Shown in pieces: positions 1 to 8,900 of a stretch of DNA of 64,000 nucleotides. The DNA is from Chondromyces crocatus. GTDB taxonomy: Bacteria; Myxococcota_A; Polyangia; Polyangiales; Polyangiaceae. The translations under genes were made by a program, and so were the position numbers. The DNA lies in assembly GCF_001189295.1 (NCBI RefSeq), contig NZ_CP012159.1, forward strand, positions 9,284,501 to 9,348,500. Reading direction: 5' to 3'. Position 1 is the first letter of the stretch. Each line of letters opens with the position of its first letter. The notes under the pieces were generated by a model. It made no database searches and was not told where the DNA came from. It was given only the letters and a program-made list of their open reading frames with translations.

Positions 1-524
1 ATGGTCGTGGTGCCGGTGATCGTGTGGGCGCCGGCCTCCGTGCCGTCTGCACGGAGCGCCGTGAGCAAGATGCTCCCGTTCGCAGCAGCCGCTGGCGCGG
101 GGGATGCTGCAGGAGCAGGGATGCTGGCCGCCTTCGGTGCCAGCTTGAACCCGCAGAGCGCACAGAACTTGTTCGATGCCGGGTTCAACTCCTGGCACTG
201 CCCGCACACGATGGTCGAACCAGCCGCGGGGGGAACGCTCGGGGCCACCGCAGGCGCCGCCGATACGGCCGGCACGGGGGCAAAGGCGACGGGCTCGGGC
301 GAGTGCACGGGGGCAGCAGCCGGCGCTGCCGCGCGCGGGAGGGGTCCAGGGCCGACCGAGGTGGACTCGTCACCGAAGCTGGCCTTGACCGCTGGCACAC
401 CTTGCGGCGGGGTCCCGGCCGCGAACTTCTTTGGTGAGGCTTCGCGAGGTAGCTCGGCTCCGCAGCCGAGACAGAACTTGTAATGGTCCTGGTTCTCCTT
501 GGAGCACTTCGGGCAGGTGATCAC
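1..524 (-). CDS. double zinc-ribbon protein, C-terminal part cut by window edge
   Basis: The minus strand reads open from a GTG at 524 to the window edge, about 174 residues. The start is supported by an AGGAG about 7 bases upstream. Two zinc ribbons are visible: CPKCSKEN...FCLGCGAEL near residues 4-24, and CGQCQELN...FCALCGFKL near residues 100-120. They are separated by a Pro/Ala-rich linker. After the second ribbon the chain reads GSILLTALRADGTEAG, which looks like the entry to a beta domain such as an FHA domain, but that part lies outside the window. Cys-pair ribbons of this kind are structural zinc sites in many myxobacterial signalling proteins. The function is not assigned. The plus-strand frame over the same bases is a shadow. 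Confidence 0.8.
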   Translation of the reverse strand, partial: MITCPKCSKENQDHYKFCLGCGAELPREASPKKFAAGTPPQGVPAVKASFGDESTSVGPGPLPRAAAPAAAPVHSPEPVAFAPVPAVSAAPAVAPSVPPAAGSTIVCGQCQELNPASNKFCALCGFKLAPKAASIPAPAASPAPAAAANGSILLTALRADGTEAGAHTITGTTT

Positions 525-689
525 CGCAACTCCTCGCGACGTGAGAGCGTGTCGTCCAGACAGTGGCGTCCGGTCGACGGCGGGCCGAGCATATGCATCG
601 TCGGTGGCTTCTGTCGACTACTTGGTATGAGTTCGTCGAACGAGGCAGCAGCAGCAGGGCCTCCGACGGGACAGCAGCCGCCGGAACCT

Positions 690-1370
690 CTAGCGGGACA
701 AGAGCCCCAGGGCCTCGCGGATCATCTCGTCGAGGGGCGCCGTGTCGATACGGGAGGCCAGGGCGGTCACGGCACGCTCTGCTTCCGCCGGGCGGTAGCC
801 CATCCCCGTCAACGCGCTCTTGAGAAGGTCCCCGTGGGCGCTCGGAGCCGGCGCGGAGGGTAGCGACGGTGTTCCAGCGGGAGCGGAGGGAAGCTCGATC
901 AGCTTGTCCTTCAGCTCCAGCACGAGCCGCTCCGCCGTCTTTTTCCCTACCCCAGGAATTTTGGTGAGACGAGCGACCTCCTTCCGGGCAATGACCGCCG
1001 CCAGCTCTGCGGCCGTGAGGACGCTCAAGATGGCCATGGCGATCTTCGGACCGATGCTCGAAACGGAGATGAGGGCGCGGAACGCCGCCCGCTCTTCCCT
1101 GGCAGCGAAGCCGTAGAGAAGGAAGGCATCCTCCCGGACGTGGGTATGGACGAAGAGCGTGATGGTCTCTCGGAGAGGAGCAGCGCCCCCGGCGTGAGGC
1201 ACGGCGTGGGCTTTCTCACCTGCTCCCTTCGACGACGAGGAAGCGATGGCCCGAGCGCGCCCCAGCGCTCCGAGCGGCACCATCACCTCGTAGCCGACGC
1301 CAGAGACATCCAGCACGGTGGTGCCGTCCGCCTCCTCTTCCACGACATGACCCGTGAGGCGACCGATCAA
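690..1370 (-). CDS. ruvA: Holliday junction branch migration protein RuvA
   Basis: RuvA binds four-way Holliday junctions as a tetramer and loads the RuvB helicase for branch migration during recombinational repair. The 226-residue product begins MIGRLTGHVVE, the OB-fold opening typical of RuvA. It continues with FVHTHVREDAFLLYGF, the helix-hairpin-helix pair (ISVSSIGPKIA and KIPGVGKKTAERLVLELKD), and a C-terminal three-helix domain III (DLLKSALTGMGYRPAEAERA). It is about 20 residues longer than usual because of a Ser/Gly/Ala-rich insert in the OB domain around residues 42-65. The start codon overlaps the stop of the upstream lipoprotein gene by 4 bases (ATGA), so translation is probably coupled. 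No ruvB or ruvC is visible in the window. Confidence 0.95.
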   Translation of the reverse strand: MIGRLTGHVVEEEADGTTVLDVSGVGYEVMVPLGALGRARAIASSSSKGAGEKAHAVPHAGGAAPLRETITLFVHTHVREDAFLLYGFAAREERAAFRALISVSSIGPKIAMAILSVLTAAELAAVIARKEVARLTKIPGVGKKTAERLVLELKDKLIELPSAPAGTPSLPSAPAPSAHGDLLKSALTGMGYRPAEAERAVTALASRIDTAPLDEMIREALGLLSR

Positions 1371-1891
1371 TTGAGCTTCGCTCCCTGCGCGATCCAGCGA
1401 CGGATCTTGTTCCGATCTTCAGCAGAGGCGAGGTCCCGCTGGTAGGGCATCGGCGCACCACAGGCATCGTTGGCGGCGCACTCGAGCTTCCCACACGCGA
1501 GGGTGTTGTCCGCCTTGTGCATCAGGAAGCTCTGCTCCGCGTTGCCGGCCGTGATGAGCGGCATGCCCGCCTTGAGCACCGGCATCACATCCAGCGTCTG
1601 GTCGAGGACGGCCTGGAGGTGCTGGATGGAAGGCGGCACGCCCTGCACCGGACCCAGGTACACCAGGCCTTGCGAGCCACTAATGGTGCCGTGACAGCTG
1701 TTGCCGAACGTGCACGAGGCCTGGAGGACGGGCATCACATCACGCCGCAGGCTCACTTCCTCCGTACCGACCTGGAAGCTGCCGTAGTCGAAGCAGCTCG
1801 CGTCGAGAGGCTGGCCCTCATCGTCATCGCCACAACCGACGAGGCCGATGGCGACGACCATCGAGGAGAAGAGAAGAAGGAACATGCGCAC
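1367..1891 (-). CDS. cytochrome-like lipoprotein, copy 1
   Basis: A 174-residue exported protein. It starts at GTG 1891, with GAGG about 9 bases upstream; ATG 1885 is possible. The signal peptide ends at a lipobox (AIGLVGC) followed by an acidic GDDDEG tail, so it is probably membrane anchored. The mature part has ASCTFGNSCHG, a C-x5-C-H motif in place of the heme c motif CxxCH. It also has a distal SFLMHK methionine, a CGKLEC...C cysteine group, and ends RRWIAQGA. This arrangement recalls the planctomycete-type cytochrome c-like domain (PSCyt1), but covalent heme binding is uncertain. A diverged copy lies directly upstream at 2059-2643. The stop overlaps the ruvA start. Confidence 0.8.
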   Translation of the reverse strand: MRMFLLLFSSMVVAIGLVGCGDDDEGQPLDASCFDYGSFQVGTEEVSLRRDVMPVLQASCTFGNSCHGTISGSQGLVYLGPVQGVPPSIQHLQAVLDQTLDVMPVLKAGMPLITAGNAEQSFLMHKADNTLACGKLECAANDACGAPMPYQRDLASAEDRNKIRRWIAQGAKLN

Positions 1892-2058
1892 GGGGGTGAT
1901 CCTCGCAGATGGCTCGGGGAAGCGAACCCTATCAGAGTCCGCCGAGTTGCGTCAGCCGGCCGCCCGCACCTCGGCAGCCCTCCGCGTCTGCGAAGCGCTC
2001 CCGTCGGCGCTTCGAGGCCGGCAGGACGCTGGCGACGTGCGCCCGTCGGATGTTCCGC

Positions 2059-2643
2059 TCAGTTGTCCAGAGCGCCCTGTGCGATCCAGCGGCGGACCGT
2101 ATCCCGCTTCTCGGTCGGGATCGCAGGCTGCCGGAGAGGCATCGCGTCCTTGCAGGAGTTCGTGGCGGCGCAGGCCAGATCACCGCAGTTCAGGGTGCCG
2201 TCCATCTTGTGCATGAGGAAGCTGCGCGCCGGGTTCTCTGGCGTGATCCTCGGCATGCCGGCCTCGACGGCGGCCTCGGCGTTCACCGTCTGCGCCAGCA
2301 CTTCCTGGAGCTGCTCGTCCGACGGCTGCATGGCGATCGAGGGCCCGAGGTACACCTTGCCCGCGGGCCCGCTCTCCACCCCGTGACAGCTCGAACCAAA
2401 GGTGCAGGAACCTTGCAGGATCGGCATCACGTCGGCCCGCAGGCTGACCGCCGGCGTCGAGCCGTCCCAGCCCGTGTAGTCGAAGCATGCGGCAGGGGCG
2501 CTGCCGCCCGTTCCGCCGCCCGTTCCGCCGCCGCCATCGCCGGAGCTTCCCCCCGGACCCCCCCCGCCGTCACCGCCCCCATCGCTGCACGCGGCGATCC
2601 CGCAGCCGATGGCCATGCTCGCAAGAAGAAAGATCCTACGCAT
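2059..2643 (-). CDS. cytochrome-like lipoprotein, copy 2
   Basis: A 194-residue paralogue of the gene at 1367-1891. ATG 2643 is chosen because GAGGA lies just upstream and a signal peptide with lipobox (GIAAC) follows at once; the open frame extends further upstream without signal. A roughly 25-residue Gly-rich linker follows the lipid-anchor cysteine. The domain then repeats the features of copy 1: SLRADVMPILQGSC, the C-x5-CH motif (CTFGSSCHG), SFLMHK, a CGDLACAATNSC cysteine cluster, MP, and a C-terminal RRWIAQGALDN. Both copies probably sit in the outer or inner membrane facing the periplasm. Function is not known; a redox role is inference from the PSCyt1-like layout. Confidence 0.8.
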   Translation of the reverse strand: MRRIFLLASMAIGCGIAACSDGGGDGGGGPGGSSGDGGGGTGGGTGGSAPAACFDYTGWDGSTPAVSLRADVMPILQGSCTFGSSCHGVESGPAGKVYLGPSIAMQPSDEQLQEVLAQTVNAEAAVEAGMPRITPENPARSFLMHKMDGTLNCGDLACAATNSCKDAMPLRQPAIPTEKRDTVRRWIAQGALDN

Positions 2644-2757
2644 CACCCATTCCTCGCTGCCATTCCAGCGCCCGAGCGTACCAGATCCGGCACCGTCCGG
2701 CAGAAATTGCCGCGTGTTTGGCCGCCTGCAGCGAGCAGCGCTAACCTGCCCGACCGG

Positions 2758-3231
2758 ATGATGTCCCTCCCGAACGCCCGCTGGATCGGGCTCGCGATCG
2801 CCGCGCTGAGTGCGGGCTGTGGCGGCAACACGGACGCCCTCGAGCAACAGCTCGCGACGACGCGGGCCGAGCTGGTCAAGGTACGCGCGGATCAGGCCGT
2901 GCTCGCCGATCGCCTCGCTGCCATCGAGCGCGCTGGGCGGGACCGACTCTCGTCACCTGCCCCACGAACGTCGCCTGCTGGCGGCGATCGCCCCGCGCTC
3001 GCGGTGGTCCACATGGACCCTTCCATGATGCCCGCAAATCCCCCGCCCGCTTCCGGCGGAGAGCCAGGGGTCGCGTTGCAGGACAGTGGCGTCGATACGG
3101 ATCCCGACGCAGAAGGCCCGCGGCCCTTGCTCCGCTCCACGCCCGACGGCGGCGTGATCACCATCGCCGATCCCAGCAATCCTCCTGCTCGCAAGCCCTC
3201 TCCGCGCGCCACCTCGGCTGGAAAGCGTTGA
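2758..3231 (+). CDS. small coiled-coil lipoprotein
   Basis: About 157 residues. The product has a short signal peptide with lipobox LSAGC (start MMSLPNAR). It continues with a predicted coiled coil, ALEQQLATTRAELVKVRADQ and on to residue ~65, then a Pro/Ser-rich disordered tail with GGVITIADPSNPP. ATG 2758 and the adjacent ATG 2761 are equally possible. Upstream in-frame sequence has no signal-like character and overlaps the divergent lipoprotein gene. It lies 2 bases before the LysM gene and is probably cotranscribed with it. A role as envelope-anchored partner of the LysM protein is inferred from context only. Confidence 0.7.
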   Translation: MMSLPNARWIGLAIAALSAGCGGNTDALEQQLATTRAELVKVRADQAVLADRLAAIERAGRDRLSSPAPRTSPAGGDRPALAVVHMDPSMMPANPPPASGGEPGVALQDSGVDTDPDAEGPRPLLRSTPDGGVITIADPSNPPARKPSPRATSAGKR

Positions 3232-3233
3232 CC

Positions 3234-4574
3234 ATGAAGCACCCGACGACCCTCGTTGCCCTCGCCCTGGTGTCCGCGCCGGCCACCGCGCTCGCTCAGG
3301 ATGCCGCAGACGACGGTGGTGGCGCGACCCAGCCTGGAGCACCCAGCGTGACCGTCGTCCAGGTCCCCACGCCAGCTCCTCAGCAGGTGACGTTCCCAGG
3401 CTTCCCCCAGCCTGGCTTCGATCCCAACGCGCACCTGCCCTCCAGCTCGCGCGCGACCCTGGACACCTCGCGCACGGCGGACGGCTTCGACCTGCGCTCC
3501 AGCACCGTCGGAGAGGTCTCGGTCCGCGGCAATGCGAACGGCTCGTACGTCGTCGAAGGGCAGTACCTTCCCGAGATGCACTCCGTCCGGCGCGGCGACA
3601 CGCTCTGGGAGATCTCCTCGCGCTACTACCAGAACCCGTATTCCTGGCCGCAGCTCTGGGCGATGAACCCCCAGATCCAGAACCCACACTGGATCTACCC
3701 TGGAGATCGCCTCCGGCTCCGTGATCAAGGTCAGGGCAGCGCACGCAGCGGCCTCACTTCCAACATGCAGAGCGGCTTGCGGATGCAGGGCAACCGAGTC
3801 CCCCCGCAGACCGTGTTCCTGCGCAACATGGGCTGGGTCGACGACCACGAGAAGGACACGTGGGGGAAGCTCGTCGGCAGCCCCGAGGATCAGATGCTCC
3901 TCAGCGCGGGCGACGACGTGTACCTGCAGATGTCCAAGGACAAGGACGGCGAGGAGCGCCCCATCTCCGTGGGCCAGGAGCTCACGATCTTCCAGGTCAT
4001 CAAGCGGGTGGGATCGGGCAAGTCCTCGGGTGATCTGGTGGCCGTTCGCGGCACGGTACGCGTGGACCGCTACAACCCGAAGACCCGCATGGTGCGCGGC
4101 CGGATCACGGAATCGCTCGACGTGATCGAGCGCGGCGCGCTGATCGGCTCCGTGCAGCGGCGCTTCGACGTCGTATCGCCGCGCAAGAGCGACAAGGATC
4201 TGGAAGCACGGCTGCTCGCGTCCGTGTACCCCCACCACATGTTCGGTCAGAACCAGGTGGTCTTCATCGACAAGGGCAAGGAAGAGGGCGTGGAGCCCGG
4301 AATGCGCTTCTTCGCCGTGCGACGCGGTGATCGCTGGGCACAGACCGCCAGCGCCGCAGGCCCCACCGCTCAGCTCCGACCGCGGGTCGAGGACGACCGC
4401 GCCGCGGTCGTCGACAAGATGAAGTACGGCGTGGACGAGGACCTCCTGCCGGACGAGACGTACGCGGAGATGCGCGTGCTGAACGTCCGAGACCACACCG
4501 CCGTCGCGCTCGTGACCGCCTCCCTCTACGAGGTGGAGCGAAACGCCGTGCTCGTGCTGCGGAAGGGATACTGA
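3234..4574 (+). CDS. exported LysM-domain protein
   Basis: About 446 residues. The signal peptide is MKHPTTLVALALVSAPATALAQ. GGAAAG-like GGAAAG/GGAAAGC-type sequence (GGAAAG at 3220-3225) sits 8 bases before ATG 3234, which is why this start is preferred over the in-frame TTG at 3228. A low-complexity Pro-rich region follows. A LysM domain lies at about residues 115-163 (SVRRGDTLWEISSRYY, then WIYPGDRLRLR); LysM binds N-acetylglucosamine-containing glycans such as peptidoglycan. The C-terminal ~270 residues form an uncharacterised domain with QVVFIDKGKEEGVEPGMRF, typical of proteins that pair a LysM with a periplasmic beta domain. Probably an envelope protein translated with the preceding lipoprotein. 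Confidence 0.85.
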   Translation: MKHPTTLVALALVSAPATALAQDAADDGGGATQPGAPSVTVVQVPTPAPQQVTFPGFPQPGFDPNAHLPSSSRATLDTSRTADGFDLRSSTVGEVSVRGNANGSYVVEGQYLPEMHSVRRGDTLWEISSRYYQNPYSWPQLWAMNPQIQNPHWIYPGDRLRLRDQGQGSARSGLTSNMQSGLRMQGNRVPPQTVFLRNMGWVDDHEKDTWGKLVGSPEDQMLLSAGDDVYLQMSKDKDGEERPISVGQELTIFQVIKRVGSGKSSGDLVAVRGTVRVDRYNPKTRMVRGRITESLDVIERGALIGSVQRRFDVVSPRKSDKDLEARLLASVYPHHMFGQNQVVFIDKGKEEGVEPGMRFFAVRRGDRWAQTASAAGPTAQLRPRVEDDRAAVVDKMKYGVDEDLLPDETYAEMRVLNVRDHTAVALVTASLYEVERNAVLVLRKGY

Positions 4575-4738
4575 GGGTTCGATCTCGCCTCAGCGCACGA
4601 ATGGCGTCAGGGTGCAGCCTCGTGTGCCGCCCTGAGCCATCGGCATCGGAACGCGATCGTTCCACCTCACGGAGCCCTTTCGCGCTCGGCCGACATTGTG
4701 CACGCTACCGACCAACGCTTACTTCGAGGAGGTCGGTG

Positions 4739-5896
4739 ATGCTCAAGGTTCATGGCGTGGGCCTCGCGGTCGCGCTTCTGTCGATGCCCATCCTCATGGG
4801 CGCGGACGGCAAAGGGTGTGGCGTCGTCGTCGTCGGCGAAGGGGATGACGGCGGCGGACAGAGCGAGCCTGGCAATCCCGGGAACGGACCGATCTCGTCC
4901 TGTGGCACCGAGTTCCACATCTTCGGCGTTTACGAGACGCACTCGAACCACAGCGGCGCCGACGACCACCCCGAAGGCGAGGCGACGATCCACATCGAAC
5001 GCCCAGGCTCGCACGTCATCGCGCTGTCCTCCTACGAGCCGGTGCACTGGACGGTGACGATGGCTCCGGGGGTCACCCTCGAGAAGGTGATCCTGAACGG
5101 CTACCACGACCAGCGGGCGGACGTGCCCGCTGGGGTCCCCGTGGAGAGCCACGACGGCACCTCCGGCTGGCTCGGCGCCTATGGCTATGCGTGGCCTTCG
5201 AGCGAAGGGGGCAGCGATACGCCGGCGCTGGTCGGCGCACTGGAAGCAGCGGCCGGCCAGGAGATGACCTCGTTCCATGGCTGTTACAGCTCCACCTCGT
5301 TCGTGCTCCACGACGACCTGAGCGTGGCCGCCGGCTGCGACATCGACGGCGGGTATGCGCTGACGGGCCACGTCGAGGAGCCGAGCTGCGGCCCCGGGAC
5401 GCCGAGCTGCGGCCCCGAGCTTCACCTCCTCAGCGTGTACGAGTCCCACGGCAACCACGGCTGGAACCACCATCCCGAAGGCGAAGCCTCGGTCCATGTC
5501 GAACGGCAGGGACCTGTCGTCCTGGCGCTCTCCTCGTACGAGCCCGTGTACTGGAAGGTGACCGCCGCCCCCGGTGTCACCCTCGAGAAGGTGATCCTGA
5601 ACGGCTACCACGATCAACGGGCGGACGTGCCGCCTGGCGTGCCGGTGGAGATCTACGACGCCGACCAGATGCTCGCAGCCTGCGCCTACCAATGGCCAGG
5701 CGACGACCAGGGCTGCGACACGCAAGGGCTGGTGAGCGCGCTCGAGAGCGTCGCGGGACGCTCGCTGACGTCGTTCCACGGCTGCTACCAGGCCAACACG
5801 TTCGTGCTCCACGACGACATCGGCGCTTCTTCGTCTTGCAGCGCCGGCGCTTCCTCCACGCAGAGCAGCTACATGGGCGAGACCTGCGGAGACTGA
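4739..5896 (+). CDS. exported protein with two tandem ~170-residue repeats
   Basis: A 385-residue product. ATG 4739 follows a strong GAGGAGG 7 bases upstream, and a hydrophobic N-terminal segment (VGLAVALLSMPILMG) suggests export; GKGC may be a weak lipobox. The mature protein is two copies of one domain, about residues 55-215 and 217-375. Each copy opens with C-G-x-E-L/F-H, carries VTLEKVILNGYHDQRADVP, and ends SFHGCY...FVLHDD. Copies share conserved Cys and His residues. I do not recognise the family; conserved cysteines suggest disulphides in a secreted protein. The 3' end meets the convergent kinase gene with a hairpin at the junction. Confidence 0.8.
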   Translation: MLKVHGVGLAVALLSMPILMGADGKGCGVVVVGEGDDGGGQSEPGNPGNGPISSCGTEFHIFGVYETHSNHSGADDHPEGEATIHIERPGSHVIALSSYEPVHWTVTMAPGVTLEKVILNGYHDQRADVPAGVPVESHDGTSGWLGAYGYAWPSSEGGSDTPALVGALEAAAGQEMTSFHGCYSSTSFVLHDDLSVAAGCDIDGGYALTGHVEEPSCGPGTPSCGPELHLLSVYESHGNHGWNHHPEGEASVHVERQGPVVLALSSYEPVYWKVTAAPGVTLEKVILNGYHDQRADVPPGVPVEIYDADQMLAACAYQWPGDDQGCDTQGLVSALESVAGRSLTSFHGCYQANTFVLHDDIGASSSCSAGASSTQSSYMGETCGD

Positions 5897-5926
5897 GTGG
5901 ACCAGGCCACCCGGCCCTGGCTCAGT
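5892..5926. terminator. hairpin shared by two convergent genes
   Basis: ACTGAG at 5892-5897 pairs with CTCAGT at 5921-5926, and CCAGG at 5902-5906 pairs with CCTGG at 5916-5920. The structure spans the stop codons of both convergent genes. There is no T-run, so it may act as a bidirectional stem-only terminator or an RNA 3'-end stabiliser. Confidence 0.45.
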
Positions 5927-8900
5927 TCAGCCCGCGCAGATCCACCTCCGTCCCCGAAGACCGCGTCGTCGCCTCCAGGAACGACCGCAGGGGCTTTTCG
6001 GTCCACGGGAGACTGTCGGCCCAGCGCCGCACCGTCCCGTCTCGCCCCACCGAGATCAGCCCCAGCCCCTCGGGGGAGAACGCGACGCCCACCACGGCCC
6101 CCGTGTGCCCCTCCAGCGCTCTGCTCTCGCCGCTCTCCAGATCCCAGAGGCGCACCGTTCGGTCCAGGCTCGCGGTCGCCAACCGCAGCCCATCGGGCGC
6201 GATCGCGAAGCCCGTCACTTCGCCGCTGTGCCCTCGGAGCGTCGCGCGCTGCGAGCGCGTCTCCACATCCCACAGCCGCGCGCCCGTGTCCCCACCACTC
6301 ATCGTGACGAGCGTCTTGCCATCCGGCAGAAACCCGAGCTGCCTCACCCCCGTCCCCCCCAGGTTGAACTTCTCCGCGACCCCTGACTCCAGGTTCCAGA
6401 GCTGCATCGTGTGATCCATGCTCCCCGAGACGAGCAGATGCTCGTCGGGCGAGAACGCGATCGCGGTGACCTCCCCCTCGTGCTCACCCAGCAGCCTCCC
6501 CTCGCCGGTCGCGACCCGCCAGATCAGCACACTGAGATCCTCGCCGGCCGTCGCCAGCAGCTCACCGCTCGGCGAGAACCGCATCGCGCGCACCTGACCC
6601 ACGTGCCCGGAGAACACGCGCTCCTCACCGGACGCGATCTCGCGCAGCCGCACCTTCCCGTCGGCCTCCGCCGAAGCGATCCACTGGCTGTCCGGCGAGA
6701 ATGCGAGGGCCAGAACAGCGGCCTGGGTCGGGCTCGCCAGCTCACCCACCTGCACGCCACTGCGGCTCCAGACGCGCACGATGTTGTCCGAACCCGCGGT
6801 GGCGATGTGCTCACCATCCGCCGACAGCACCGCCGCGACGATCTCCCCCAGATGCGCCTGGACGATGAGCGGCGGGCGCTCCTCCTCCCAGAGGCGCAGC
6901 AGCCCATCCCGCCCACCGGCGGCGATGAGTCGACCATTACTGGAGATCCCCGCCAGCACGGCGTCGGCCCCGCGCCCCGGCAGCACTTCGCTCGCCTGCG
7001 CGACCACCGGGAACAGCCGCACCGTCGCGTCTCCCCCTGCCGTCACCAGCAGCTGGCCATCAGGCGAGAAGGACACGCTGTTCACGGTGTCCTGATGCCC
7101 CTGGAGCACCCGGCTCTGGCCGCTGGTGAGATCCCAGATGCGCGCCGTGCGATCGAAACCGCCGGTCGCGAGCAACTTGCCGTCTGGAGAGAATGCAGCC
7201 CGCAGCACGTCCCCGTCGTGCCCGCGCAACACCTGACCCAGCCCACGCTGCAGGTCCCAGACATAGACCGCTGCGCCCGACAGCACCGCCACCCAGCGCC
7301 CGTCGGGCGAGGTCGCCATCCTGTGCTCCGACATGGTCTCCAGCGGCGACAGGTGGTTGGGGAGAAGCCCGAGCGTCCTCGACTTGCCGGTCGCCATGTC
7401 CCAGCTTCGCATCTCCCCCTGATGGGTCAGATGCAAGAGCGTGTTTCCATCGTGCGAGAAGAGGATCGCACCGCAAGGCCCGCGCGGCTCGGCGAGGCGC
7501 TCCAGCACCCGTCGCTGTCCCGTGACGGTGTCCTCCACCGAGAGGGTGGCATAGTCGAGACGTGCGATCCGTCGCGTGCTGGAAGCGATGCTGCTCTTGC
7601 TGTCCCCGGAAGACAGGAGGCGCACGCGGCCGGTCTCGACCTCGAGGTCGAACACCGTCCCCTTCCCTTTCAGGAAGGCGTGCCGACCGTCCGCCGAGAA
7701 GCCCGTCATCACGACCCAGCTCGGATGCTGGACGACACGAAGCGCGGCGCCGGTCGTCGCATCCCAGAGCCGCGACGTCCTGTCCTTGCCCGCGGACATG
7801 AGGAGGCTGCCATCGGGCGAGAAGGCGATGCTCCAGACCTCGTCGGTGTGACCCGAAAGCGTACGCCCCGCGCCGGAGACCATGTCCCAGAGCATGACGT
7901 TGCCGTCGTCACTCGCCGTGGCGAGCTGCCGCCCGTCCGGAGAGAGCACCGTACCGTTGATGAGGGCGGTGTGGCCACGCAGCGTGGTCGACAGGCCACG
8001 CGCGACCGCGTCGGCCGCGATGACGCGCGCCGCACTCCAGCGGTTGAACTGCGGAGAGAGGCGCCTGAGCCACGCGAGCGCCTCGCTCGGATCGCGGGTG
8101 AGCGACGTCCTCGCCTGCACCAGGGTCAGCGCATCGGCGCGGGTCAGTGCCGCCTGCCGCGCGTTCTCTGCCTCCATCCGCTGCTCTTCGGCGCGACCAC
8201 GCTCTGCGATGGTGCGTTTCACCCCGATCGCGCCCACCACCACCAGCGCCACCAGCGCCGCCACCGCCACGGCGAGGGGCGCGCGGTAACGCCGCACGAA
8301 GCGCCTGAGCAGCGAGAGCAGCGAGTAGCGGTGAGCGCCGACGAACTGCCCCGTCTCGAAGCGGCGCAGATCCTCGGCCAGCTCCCGCGCCGTCGGATAG
8401 CGCTCGGTCGGCTCGCGGGCCATCGCCTTGTCCACGATGGCGAGCAGCTCCTCGGGCACGTCGCGCAGGAAGCTCCCGAGCGGCTCCGGGGGACCGGCCA
8501 GCACCTGCCGCAGCACCGCACGCGCGTTCTTTCCGTCGTACGGAGGCACGCCAGCCAGCAGGTGGTACAGGATCGCGCCGATCGCGTAGACGTCCGCGCG
8601 CTCGTCGACGCGAAGCCCCGATGCCTGCTCCGGCGGCATGTATGCCGGTGTGCCGATCACCGAGCCCGCGAGGGTGAGCTGCGCGCCTCCCGGACTCTGC
8701 ACGTCGGCCGACCGATCCACGGCGTCGTCCTCCTCGCTCAGGTCCTTGGCGAGGCCCCAGTCGATCACCACCGTCTCACCGAAGTCGCCGCACAGCACGT
8801 TGGCGGGCTTGATGTCACGGTGGATCACCCGCTGCGCATGCGCATAGGCCACGGCTTCGGCCACCGCCAGCACGTGGCGGAGCAGCCCCATGCGGAGGGC

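Noticed and set aside
391-403. TGGCAC-ACC-TTGC as a sigma54 promoter
   Set aside because: Spacing between the GG and GC elements is too short for a -24/-12 promoter and the site is inside a coding region.
1-483. Plus-strand frame of 160 codons at the left edge
   Set aside because: It is antisense to a clear double zinc-ribbon protein on the minus strand with its own ribosome binding site; the plus frame has no recognisable domain.
2892-4496. Minus-strand frame of 534 codons
   Set aside because: Antisense to the LysM protein gene, which has a signal peptide and real domain motifs; the minus frame has none.
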